Shown here: piece by piece, positions 25,176-33,640 of the stretch
Numbering within the stretch: the stretch's first letter is position 1
Layout: each line of letters begins with the position of its first letter
NCBI GenBank assembly: GCA_017936745.1
Contig: JAGBEY010000015.1
Coordinates: 107,566-171,565 of the forward strand
Direction: 5' to 3'
DNA length: 64,000 nucleotides
Origin: Clostridia bacterium
GTDB taxonomy: Bacteria > Bacillota > Clostridia > UMGS1840
Notes under the pieces: model-generated
What the model was told of the DNA's origin: nothing
Seen by the model: only the letters and a program-made list of their open reading frames with translations
Databases searched by the model: none
Translations under genes and position numbers: made by a program

Positions 25176-25661
25176 TTAAGTGAGTATAATCCACCTTTCA
25201 TCAACAGGAACAGTGACAAGTTCTCTTCCGCTTAAATATTCGTCTAAAACATCCATTGAGTTTGTTGAAAGCACTTTACAAGGAGCATTTTTCTTTACTT
25301 CATCCTCGGAGATTCCGAAAATATCCTCCATATTTTTGAAATGGAAGCTTTGAAGTCCTACCGAAAGTATCTTATCGTCATCAATTTCTTCGCCGTCATA
25401 TGTAAGCTCCGTTATTTTGTTTTCAGGAAGCGAAACAACAACCTTCATTCCTCTTGAGAACTGATAAAATTCGCTGTGGTCATAATTCAAGGCTTCGGGA
25501 CGAAGCATATATTTTATCATATCCTTGAACTGTTTTCCAGTAACCTTAATAAACAATGCCTTGGTGTTTGAAATTTCATCCTGATGGTGTTTAAGCTTAG
25601 TCGGAATAGTAAGTAAAAATTTATCAAATAATTCTATTGTTTTGTTTTTATGAAATATCAT
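25176..25661 (-). CDS. 5'-nucleotidase C-terminal domain fragment
   Basis: 161 residues that match only the C-terminal substrate-binding domain of UshA/CpdB-type 5'-nucleotidases (TGKQFKDMIKYMLRP, YQFSRGMKVVV, ILSVGLQSFHF, final ERWIIL). The metallophosphatase domain and signal peptide are absent. It has a usable ribosome site and follows the receiver-like gene by 18 bases, so it may be expressed, but it is more likely a remnant of a larger gene. Confidence 0.6.
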   Translation of the reverse strand: MIFHKNKTIELFDKFLLTIPTKLKHHQDEISNTKALFIKVTGKQFKDMIKYMLRPEALNYDHSEFYQFSRGMKVVVSLPENKITELTYDGEEIDDDKILSVGLQSFHFKNMEDIFGISEDEVKKNAPCKVLSTNSMDVLDEYLSGRELVTVPVDERWIILT

Positions 25662-25679
25662 TGCTTTTCACACCGCCTC

Positions 25680-26063
25680 TCACAAACTATCTACAATGTC
25701 AGCAAGATAGGTTGCAGAGATTGAGCCGTAAATAAACTGATCTATGACGCCCGTCTTTTTTGCCTCTTTTACCTTTTGGGCAACCTCTTTTTCCGCATTT
25801 TCATCCACAATGAGAACGATCTTGCACTCAGGGTGCTGTGCTTTTACGGCATCACGGATTTTCATTCTTTCGCACAGCCGCCAGGGAACATAGCCTGTAA
25901 CTTCCATCAAAAGTGCATACGGTTCAATCCATTTGCAGTCGTCGATTACTTTGTCGGGGGAATCCACTGTATAGGTATCAAATTCATTTCCGGAGTTCTT
26001 CAGCGTTTCGGAAATAGCGTTACAGAACAATGAATTTTGCATATTGATTACAATCCGTCTCAT
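25680..26063 (-). CDS. Receiver-like protein, unknown
   Basis: About 127 residues in an alternating beta/alpha pattern (RRIVINMQNSLFCNAISETL; CKIVLIVDENAE; IDQFIYGS) resembling a response-regulator receiver domain, but the acidic pocket and phosphorylated aspartate are not obvious. ATG 26063 is preferred because GAAGGTGA precedes it; an upstream ATG lacks a site. It lies beside a genuine response regulator and kinases. Confidence 0.55.
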   Translation of the reverse strand: MRRIVINMQNSLFCNAISETLKNSGNEFDTYTVDSPDKVIDDCKWIEPYALLMEVTGYVPWRLCERMKIRDAVKAQHPECKIVLIVDENAEKEVAQKVKEAKKTGVIDQFIYGSISATYLADIVDSL

Positions 26064-26195
26064 AGCGTCACCTTCTTTCATAAGAGAATAATAGCTGGGT
26101 ATAAATAATTCCCTTACCCGTATATAATTTTAAGATTTTTTTCAAAATAAGTCACTATTACAAGTAATAGTATTCGAAAATTTCTTAAAAAAATT

Positions 26196-26228
26196 TTAAA
26201 AAAATAAGCCTCCCGGAAATCCGGGAGA
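26196..26228 (-). terminator. Terminator of the kinase/regulator operon
   Basis: CTCCCGG/CCGGGAG stem (26210-26227) followed on the minus strand by TTATTTTTTT. Confidence 0.85.
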
Positions 26229-26250
26229 CCGATTAAGAACAGTATAACAT

Positions 26251-26901
26251 TTAGTAATTATCTTCATCCAACGCCTTATCAGGCGAAACAATAATAAGGT
26301 TTTTCTGTGCAACTGCAATTAAAAGCTCCATTCGTGTACGATAGCCTGTCTTATCCAAAATTTTGCCGATATGCCAACGGATATTGGCTTTACTGCAACC
26401 AAGCATTTCTGCTGCATCCTCATCGCTTGTACTTTGCATAATAGCACGAAGGACATTCAGCTCATATTGTGTAAGCTCATAGCTTGTGGAAAGCCCCAGC
26501 TTAACTTCCGGCGTTTTATCAGGGAATATATGCTCACCCTCCATAGTTCTATCCATAACAGAGAGCAAATCACCGTGACTTGCATCCTTATACCAAAAGC
26601 TGTCAGCCCTTGCTTTTTTTGCCTTTTCAATAAATGTATGTTCTGCCATAGAAGTTACAATGATAATTTTAATCTTGGGAAACTTCTTTTTGATAATAGC
26701 AGTAGCTTCAATACCGCTTTCGTCACGCATTGTGCAAACATCCATCAATATAAGGTCAATTTTTTCACGCATACAAAACAGCTCTGCATCCGCGGCATTT
26801 GGAATGATGCCGGAAAGACTGTAATTCTCACTGGAATCTATGATGGCTTCCATATTTTCCTGTGCCATTTTCTGATCCTCTACAATCAACACTTTGTTCA
26901 C
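26251..26901 (-). CDS. NarL/LuxR-family response regulator
   Basis: 216 residues: receiver domain (VLIVEDQ, LILMDVC with the phospho-acceptor Asp, IIIVTSM) and a C-terminal LuxR-type HTH (LTQYELNVLRAIM...DEDAAEMLGCSKANIRWHIGKIL). The GTG start overlaps the kinase stop (GTGA) after GGAGGACATAAT. Target genes are unknown; the two kinase genes directly upstream are the expected partners. Confidence 0.92.
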   Translation of the reverse strand: MNKVLIVEDQKMAQENMEAIIDSSENYSLSGIIPNAADAELFCMREKIDLILMDVCTMRDESGIEATAIIKKKFPKIKIIIVTSMAEHTFIEKAKKARADSFWYKDASHGDLLSVMDRTMEGEHIFPDKTPEVKLGLSTSYELTQYELNVLRAIMQSTSDEDAAEMLGCSKANIRWHIGKILDKTGYRTRMELLIAVAQKNLIIVSPDKALDEDNY

Positions 26902-28175
26902 ATTATGTCCTCCTTTTCTTTAGGTATAGTAACAGTTAATCTGAATATCGGAAGTGACTGAACAATCATCTGTCCGCCCGCACGCTCAACTCGTTTTCGG
27001 AGCGATGACAGTCCGCCGCCTTCTGCAATCTCTCCTTCAGGCAGCTTTCCGTTATTGGTTAAGGTAACACTTGCTTCGGTTTCAGTTTCGGAAAAATCTG
27101 CATATAGCTCTGTCGCTTCGGCATAGCGAACTGCATTGGTTACACATTCACGAACAGCACAAGTGAGAATATAGGCGACCTTTTCCGATTTCGGCAGTTC
27201 TCCGGTTTTAATGAAATCAAGCTTTACGAACTCACAGGTTTTACGAATTTGTAAAAGCATATCTTCATCCGGTGTATCATTACTATATTTAATCATTGAT
27301 ACAGCTCTCTGCCATGATGTTGCGAGGCTTGCGGGAATACTGTCAGTATTTCCTTCTTTAAGGTACTTTTGTGCAGCGATAAGGCATCTGCCCATTTCAT
27401 CGTGAACCCGCATTTTAGTATTCAGAATTTCTTCCTCTCGGGTAACGGCAACCACATTTGCAGATAACTTCTGAAGGTCTGCCTGAACTTTTTGGAGCTG
27501 TTCATTCTCCTTAATAACCTCTTCACGTTTTTCATAAAGCTCGGTAACATCTACGGCAGTAAACTGTGCATATGTATTTCCACTTTCGTGAACAAAATTA
27601 CGTTTATTTAGGTGCCACGCCTTGCCGTCGGGAAGAATAAAGGTTTTGCGCATTTTTTTAACGCCGCTTACGGGTGTAAAGTCATCCTCCAACCACTCTT
27701 CAAGCTCTGTAATAAACTGTAAATCCTTACCGCAAACAGCAAAGCTCAAGCGATGCATCATACGGTTACAAAGCACAGGCAAGCCTGCCCCGTTAAAGAA
27801 GCATACGCCTGTTGGCAAATTATCAAAGGCATCTTTAATCGAATTTCGGTTGATTGTCTTTCGTACCTTTGTTTCCGAAACAAGTGCCCATATATTATAG
27901 CCAAACGACAATAACACAGCAAGAAGCAATATTATGTATGGAACATGCAGATGAATTCCTTGCGTACCTCCGGTAATACGACTGTCAAGCTGTAAGGTTA
28001 TATATAAAATGGTATTAAGCACAAAAGCAGAAACAACACCTGTAAGTTTAAGTGGTTTACATCCCCGACGGTACAAAAATACCGTGCTGATTACATAGGA
28101 AAAAACGGTAAGTTGACTTAAAATCAACAAAAATATCTGCCACATAGAATCTATCTTAAAAAAGCAAGTCATCAT
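26898..28175 (-). CDS. Membrane sensor histidine kinase
   Basis: 425 residues: three N-terminal transmembrane helices, a PAS-like region (FDNLPTGVCFFNGAGLPVLCN) and a coiled coil. A dimerisation/phosphoacceptor motif MRVHDEMGRCL is followed by an HATPase_c domain with N-box ECVTNAVRYAEA and G-box EGGGLSSLRKRVERAGG. NarX/DesK-type kinase matching the NarL-type regulator downstream. Start overlaps the end of the interrupted kinase gene by ATGA. Confidence 0.9.
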   Translation of the reverse strand: MMTCFFKIDSMWQIFLLILSQLTVFSYVISTVFLYRRGCKPLKLTGVVSAFVLNTILYITLQLDSRITGGTQGIHLHVPYIILLLAVLLSFGYNIWALVSETKVRKTINRNSIKDAFDNLPTGVCFFNGAGLPVLCNRMMHRLSFAVCGKDLQFITELEEWLEDDFTPVSGVKKMRKTFILPDGKAWHLNKRNFVHESGNTYAQFTAVDVTELYEKREEVIKENEQLQKVQADLQKLSANVVAVTREEEILNTKMRVHDEMGRCLIAAQKYLKEGNTDSIPASLATSWQRAVSMIKYSNDTPDEDMLLQIRKTCEFVKLDFIKTGELPKSEKVAYILTCAVRECVTNAVRYAEATELYADFSETETEASVTLTNNGKLPEGEIAEGGGLSSLRKRVERAGGQMIVQSLPIFRLTVTIPKEKEDIM

Positions 28176-30490
28176 TTACCGTCACCTTCTTTCACCTGAA
28201 AGGAAAGCGTATAACAGTTTTCCTCCGATACACTTACGGTAAGATTTTCTTTTTCAAGCTTTGTAAGGTCAAGACTGCATACAACATCAATGCAGGCAAA
28301 ATACGAACCGTCACGATGGAAGAAGCGTGCAAGCAAGCTCTCTATACCGTCAAAAGTATTTTAAACTACATATTCATAGAAATCGAAAAGCTGCATTGCA
28401 ATGTTTGACGGAACATCATCTTCAAACTGAACAGTACTCGCACAACTGATATTTGCGAGTTGCAGATTTTTCATCATTTCGTTAAGACTGAGCTTCACTT
28501 CTTCCGTTTTAATAATACCGTCCTGCTCGTTTACAAGAATCAGGTTGTTGCGGCGTTTTAGGTATGCTCCTACCACAACAATGCGACGAAGAAGTTCTTT
28601 CTTTTCTTCATGGTTATCTGTATCAATCAGCCTTTTCAGCCAACTATTCAACAAGTCAATCTGATGTGCGGTCTGCCGATGCAATTCATCGTGCAGACGG
28701 TTCTTTTCTGCGAGAGTTCGTATCTTTTTATCAAGCTGATAGTTCTTCATAGATACAGCATTTGAATCCTTCAGTTCTTCACGAAGCGCAGTAAGTTCTG
28801 CCAAAATATCTAAAAGCTCGGATATGTCTTCTTGCCAAAGAGTATGACCGCCACGAATCTTCGCTCCCGACACCCTTATGCCACCTTTAAGCATTATGGG
28901 TGCGTTTTCCGTTTCTCTCATTTGCTCCTTCCGAAGAGGAAGAGCATCTTTGGAACGGTAATATGTGTTATAATCATTATCTACAATCGCTACGCCAAGA
29001 CCTGAATATTCCAGCAATTCGTTGTAATGCGTGTTAGACGGAATAAGTCCTGTTTTAATACAGCTTTCCCAAATGGCAACAACAGTAAAACAAAGAGCCG
29101 CTGTCATTTCTATAAAGCTAAACAAAGCGGTGTCAATCGTATATAAAATAGTATAAAGTACGCCAATGCCAAGCATTGCAATCGGTCTCCATATAACCTT
29201 GTGTGTGCCGGGCACTCGGCAATTTTTAATGACATCTGTAAGCATCATAACGATGCAAACAAAAATCCATACGACCGCAGCATAATATAAGAAGCCGCGT
29301 TGATATATGTCCCACCCTGCCACATATCCTTGATGGAATCGGAACGCCCATTGATGCAAATCATTTGTGAGGATTCCGAGAATCAGCATGAAAGACGGGA
29401 TATTTATTATATGCCATATTTTCGGCATATGATAGTCTTCAGGTTTTCCGACATATTTCATTGCCAGGAAACAAAACTGCGGAATCAGAATCATCGGAAT
29501 ATAATATGCGTACCAACACCACTGACCTACCGGGAAAACGTGCAAGAATACCGTGTGTCTGAGTGTGCGCATCAGCATCCAGAACATCATCAGTCCCATA
29601 AGTATAACGAGGTAACGTCTGATGCTTTTATGCACAATTCTGTCATAAACAGACATCCCCCATGAAACAAGTATGCCGATATAAATAATCAGTACGACTA
29701 TGTGGGAAATCACATACATAGTAGGGGTAGTTCCCTTGGTAATGATTCGGACACAGTTCGCAAACAAAAGCAAGAATATAACCATCAAAACATTGATGGT
29801 ATAAGATGACGGACTTGGTTTATTAAACATAAGCCCCTGCCGTTGCACAGACCGGTACAACATAAGAATCAAGCACTCGGTCAGTATGTATGAAACAGAA
29901 AGCCATTCAAAACCTCTTGGCAAAAATTGCTCAACAAGCCATATTACAATGTTGCACAGAACCGCACTCAAAAGAAGAAAAGTGTGAAGATGCGATGTGA
30001 CTTTCTTTTTTGCAATGGCGAAAAGTGTCATTCCCACCATTGATAACATATAAAGGCCAAGGTAAACATAGTAAAGCGGATGAAGCGGCCCGTATTCACG
30101 GACAAGCTTTGTCACTCCATCTGCAAATTCAATGTCCACCGTTTTATAATAAATGGGAAGAATACCCGGACTTGTGGTGATACCGAGCATAATGACACCA
30201 AGTAAAATAAGTAATGTTGTTATCTTTTTATTGCTCTTTATTTTGCAAAAACGCTGTACCATCATCAGCAAAAAGAACGGAAGAAAAACACTTCCGAGAT
30301 AGGCTATTCTGTTTGAGTTCAACGCTGCATCAAGCTCCTTTGATACAGACAACATAAAGTAACCGAGGTTACATACAGCTACTGAAACAAATAACCAAAT
30401 CAGCCATTCATCACGCTTTTTATCTGCAAGAACACAAATTCCAACCATTGATAGAGAAATAATGGCGATAATTCCGTATGCTAAAGACAA
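28172..30490 (-). pseudogene. Large 7TM-type histidine kinase interrupted by an in-frame TAA
   Basis: Two N-terminal groups of transmembrane helices are followed by a histidine-box region (NRLHDELHRQTAHQID) and the first part of an HATPase domain. A TAA at 28361-28363 stops translation after FDFYEYVV. The same frame then continues for 62 codons (NTFDGIESLLARFFHRDG... to GDGK) and ends with a TGA that overlaps the next gene's ATG, so this tail is the authentic 3' end. GAA to TAA is the simplest change. The start is probably TTG 30490, because AAGGAGGTG sits just before it; the ATG at 30511 has no site. Confidence 0.8.
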
Positions 30491-30511
30491 GAGGGGCACC
30501 TCCTTTTTCAT

Positions 30512-30831
30512 CTGTTTTGTATGTCAATATGTATTTATATACAAAAAACCACATATATCATACCACAAAAGTACCAAAAAATCAATCGTAATCCCCAACA
30601 AAGTTATTCACCGGTTTTATTGCTACCTACACAACGAGGACAATTGCTTTTACAAGCTTATATCTTCAATTTTACTCTGCAAATTCCCGATGTGACCTCA
30701 CGTTCTAAAATAGTATCGGATATTTTGGATAACCACTTTTTTTGTTTTTTAGGCAGATATAAGCTTATTATGACCGTCTAACACCCTTACGATTACTGTA
30801 TTTATCATGAAATGCTATCAGAACACTCACC
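30512..30831. other. Intergenic region, possible transposase remnant
   Basis: No intact gene. On the plus strand about 30625-30740 reads LLPTQRGQLLLQAYIFNF and then a segment ending VSDILDNHFF, reminiscent of the N-terminus of an insertion-sequence transposase, without start or continuation. The kinase promoter must lie here but no clear -35/-10 was found. Confidence 0.3.
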
Positions 30832-30869
30832 AAAAAAGAAGTTATCCTTTTGGGATAGCTTCTTTTTTT
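30832..30869. terminator. Terminator downstream of cas6
   Basis: AAAAGAAGTTATCC/GGATAGCTTCTTTT stem with T or A runs on both sides, so it could work in both directions. Confidence 0.75.
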
Positions 30870-30892
30870 GCTTGTAATATCATTTTTTCTCC

Positions 30893-31609
30893 TTACAGCA
30901 CACGAAACATTCCAAAGCCCTGGGAATTTTTTGTTCCCAGACCGGTATGATACAAAAAATTCAGCATTCTGGGGCTGCCACGCAAGATAAATTCGCCATG
31001 CCAAGCTGTAATAAAGGTCTCTTTAAACCGGGTCGCACGTTTTGTAAACCGTGCTGTTTCGGTAGGTTCTATCGAAAAATCGCAGTGTGTGTCCTGAGAA
31101 AAGCTGCTCCATTTCCGTTTGGCGTTGGCAATTACAGAGGTGTAAAACTCTTCTTCGGTGGGAGAAAAATAGGTGGTATGCCCATTCTCCTCGGTTCGGT
31201 ACACGGTAATGGGAGAAAGGGTTCTGATGCGGATGGTGTCGGAAAAAACTGTTTCATTAAGCAGGGAGACTCCGGTAATTTCTATCGGATTATTCCCGAG
31301 CATTGCATAAGGCTGCCGGGAAAATGCTTCAAACAGCAGTTGAATCATATAGGTATCTGCCGAACGAATCTCCAATGCTACATCTTCAGGATAAATGATG
31401 TTTTTGCCACGGATTTCATATTGCCCCATCAACTCTCCGAAGGTGAATAATTTGAATTTTTTCTTATCGTAAAGAGTTCCGGTTTCGTGTAGCTCATAGG
31501 AATATGCTCCATCCCGGCGGAGCGCATGATACAAAAACCCCTGCACCGTGTGTGCCGAGGCAATAGGCAGACAGATTGGGTTCCCTTTCATCGTGATAGT
31601 AAGCTGCAT
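30893..31609 (-). CDS. cas6: Cas6 CRISPR RNA endonuclease
   Basis: 238 residues with the two-ferredoxin RAMP plan of Cas6, which cuts pre-crRNA within repeats. The C-terminal glycine-rich loop GLGTKNSQGFGMF is diagnostic. A candidate catalytic His is in the N-terminal helix (AHTVQGFLYHALRR). AGGGGA precedes the ATG. It is transcribed divergently from the cas10 operon and has its own promoter. Confidence 0.92.
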   Translation of the reverse strand: MQLTITMKGNPICLPIASAHTVQGFLYHALRRDGAYSYELHETGTLYDKKKFKLFTFGELMGQYEIRGKNIIYPEDVALEIRSADTYMIQLLFEAFSRQPYAMLGNNPIEITGVSLLNETVFSDTIRIRTLSPITVYRTEENGHTTYFSPTEEEFYTSVIANAKRKWSSFSQDTHCDFSIEPTETARFTKRATRFKETFITAWHGEFILRGSPRMLNFLYHTGLGTKNSQGFGMFRVL

Positions 31610-31645
31610 ATCATTCCCCTGTTTTATCCTTTAATTTCTATGAAC

Positions 31646-31675
31646 ATTATAACAGAAAAAGGTGAAAAAAGTCAA
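31646..31675 (-). promoter_or_regulatory. cas6 promoter
   Basis: On the minus strand TTGACT (31675-31670), an 18-base spacer and TATAAT (31651-31646), 37 bases before the cas6 ATG. Confidence 0.75.
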
Positions 31676-31743
31676 GCAAAGTTTTCAGATGCATCCCTTT
31701 CCTCTTGCTTCTTTTTCTCCATAAATACCCACATATCCTTTTC

Positions 31744-31773
31744 TTGACAAATGAATGCACAATATGATATAAT
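31744..31773 (+). promoter_or_regulatory. Promoter reading through the repeat array into cas10
   Basis: TTGACA (31744-31749), an 18-base spacer and TATAAT. Transcription would start about 15 bases before the first repeat, giving a leader of about 365 nt before cas10. Confidence 0.75.
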
Positions 31774-31795
31774 AAAACAAAGCACAACATTTTTC

Positions 31796-32104
31796 CCATA
31801 CCTATGTAGAGATTACAGCAATTTTTCATGTTAATCCTCCTTTCTTTGTAACAAAAAAAGGGAGATTTCTCCTATTCCATACCTGTATAGAGATTATAGC
31901 TTCTTTTCCATTTACTTCCCTCCTTTTATTTCTAACAAAAAAGGGCATACGCCCCCTTCCATACCTTTAAAGAGATTATAGCTCTTGTTCATATAACTGC
32001 CCTCCTTAAAATAGTGCTTCCATACCTTTAAAGAGATTATAGCCCGTATTCATATAACATCCCTCCTTAAAATAGTGCTTCCATACCTTTTAGAGATTAC
32101 AGAT
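31796..32104. repeat. Five degenerate CRISPR-like repeats in the cas10 leader
   Basis: Copies start at 31796, 31877, 31959, 32020 and 32081 (periods 81, 82, 61, 61). The unit is CCATACCT, four variable bases, then AGAGATTATAGC; the variable centre keeps partial self-complementarity. The reverse complement (GCTATAATCTCT...AGGTATGGAA) resembles type I-B/III CRISPR repeats. The intervals are not spacer-like: they share CCCTCCTT and, in two units, nearly the whole sequence. On the minus strand each of four intervals is AAGGAGG-N7-ATG, opening tiny frames such as MNTGYNLFKGMEALF (32053-32006) and one of 26 codons (31992-31912). Two short stem/T-run terminators (31937-31954, 31853-31872) lie in the minus orientation. 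Confidence 0.6.
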
Positions 32105-32145
32105 GCACCTTTTTTTCGTGTGTCTTAAAAAAGGAGTTGTTTTCT

Positions 32146-33582
32146 TTGCCAAAAACACTACTGATATTTGAAGTAACCGGAAAGCAGAGCTACATTTTTG
32201 AAAGCAAATCACTAAAAGAAAATGCCATGCGGTCTGCTTGTATCGGTTATGTCACAAGTCCTGCATTTTTTAAGGATTGTGATAAAGCATTTTCCCAAGA
32301 AAAAAATCTGGTTTATTCCGGAGGCGGTCACACGGTGGTACAGTTCGATGATGCTGACACCGCGTTTTCTTTTGCAAAAAAAGTTACCGAACGTGTCTGC
32401 CGTATGGAGTATGGCCCGGAACTGATGGTAAAGCAGCTTCCTTACGACGACTCACGTTCCCCGATGGAAAATCTGATGGAGCTTTCCCGACAGCTGGAGC
32501 AAAAAAAAGCTGCACGAAAGGGTGTCATTCGCCAGACCTCCTTTGGAATTGAAAAATCAACAGTTCCCCCAAAAACACAAATAGAGGGGATAGAAACGCT
32601 GTTGCCGAAGCCCCCTTTTGGCTACACCTTTCCAACTATGTTTGAACGACTGTCGGGAAACGACAGCTACATCGCGGTCATTCACATAGACGGCAACGGG
32701 ATGGGAGACCGTGTAAGCCGGATTTATGAAAATCCCGAAGCCAACAACTGGGATAGCTGCGTTTCTCTGTTAAACCGCTTCAGCCAATCTATCCAGACTG
32801 ACTACGAGGCAGCCTTTGACACTTTGTGTCAAGAGCTGACACAATATACCGACAAAAAAGAATTGCCTATCCGCCCGGTTATTTTAGCCGGGGATGATAT
32901 GTGCTTCATCACCACAGGAAGTATCGGACTTGCCTGTGCCAACCGATTGCTGACAATCTTAAGCAAGATGAAAAACCCGCTGGACAACCGTCCCTACTGG
33001 GCTTGTGCCGGAGTGGCAATCGTACATCGGAAATTTCCGTTTTATCGGGCATATCAGCTATCGGAGGAGCTTTGCAGCAATGCCAAAACATACAGCTCTC
33101 AGCTGGATTCTCAAAAGCGGGTGTCTGCAATGGACTGGCATATTGAATTCGGGCAAATCAAGGGCAACCTGGATACCATCCGGGAAGATTATCTGACCCC
33201 TGACCGTGACAGTCTGGTGTTACGCCCTGTGGTTTGTGCCGCACCCGATGAAACCGAATTCAATGCTTTACGCTCTTTTTCCCACTTTCATAAGCTTTGT
33301 TCTGCATTTGCCAATAAAAAATTCAACTTGTCCAGAAGCAAGCTCAAGGACTTCCGCACCGCACTCAAGCAAGGAGAAGAAGAAGCTGAATTTTACGTGG
33401 CAGACAGCCGAATCAAACAGCTGCTCTCTGCAGGGCAGGCTGTAAATTACACTTCCGATGAAGCGGAGATGTCAACCGAATCCGATTTGGAAATTTTTAT
33501 GCAGTTTCCGGGAGAAGCACACAAACGATGTCTGTATTTTGATGCCATTGAGCTGATGGATCGTTGTGATTTTCTAAACTGA
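32146..33582 (+). CDS. cas10: Cas10-like protein, type III, without HD domain
   Basis: About 478 residues. An N-terminal palm-like domain contains SGGGHTVVQF. The second palm has HIDGNGMGD and AGDDMCFI, where the usual GGDD is AGDD but both aspartates needed for cyclic-oligoadenylate synthesis remain. No HD nuclease domain precedes the palm, as in several short Cas10/Csx11 variants. TTG 32146 lies nine bases after AAGGAG and gives MPKTLLIFEVTGKQ; the earlier in-frame TTG touches the ribosome site. First gene of the effector operon. Confidence 0.88.
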   Translation: MPKTLLIFEVTGKQSYIFESKSLKENAMRSACIGYVTSPAFFKDCDKAFSQEKNLVYSGGGHTVVQFDDADTAFSFAKKVTERVCRMEYGPELMVKQLPYDDSRSPMENLMELSRQLEQKKAARKGVIRQTSFGIEKSTVPPKTQIEGIETLLPKPPFGYTFPTMFERLSGNDSYIAVIHIDGNGMGDRVSRIYENPEANNWDSCVSLLNRFSQSIQTDYEAAFDTLCQELTQYTDKKELPIRPVILAGDDMCFITTGSIGLACANRLLTILSKMKNPLDNRPYWACAGVAIVHRKFPFYRAYQLSEELCSNAKTYSSQLDSQKRVSAMDWHIEFGQIKGNLDTIREDYLTPDRDSLVLRPVVCAAPDETEFNALRSFSHFHKLCSAFANKKFNLSRSKLKDFRTALKQGEEEAEFYVADSRIKQLLSAGQAVNYTSDEAEMSTESDLEIFMQFPGEAHKRCLYFDAIELMDRCDFLN

Positions 33583-33640
33583 TTCCCATATAAAACAGTA
33601 TGGCATACATCAACCACACAAAGAACGGGAGAATAACAGT

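Noticed and set aside
31647..31829. 60-codon minus-strand frame upstream of cas6
   Set aside because: It overlaps the cas6 promoter and the first degenerate repeat, has low-complexity sequence, and its start is just one of the repeated SD-ATG units.
31796..32104. A functional CRISPR array
   Set aside because: Intervals differ in length (about 37 or 57 bases), two are almost identical, and they share a CCCTCCTT motif, unlike true spacers. Kept as degenerate repeats.
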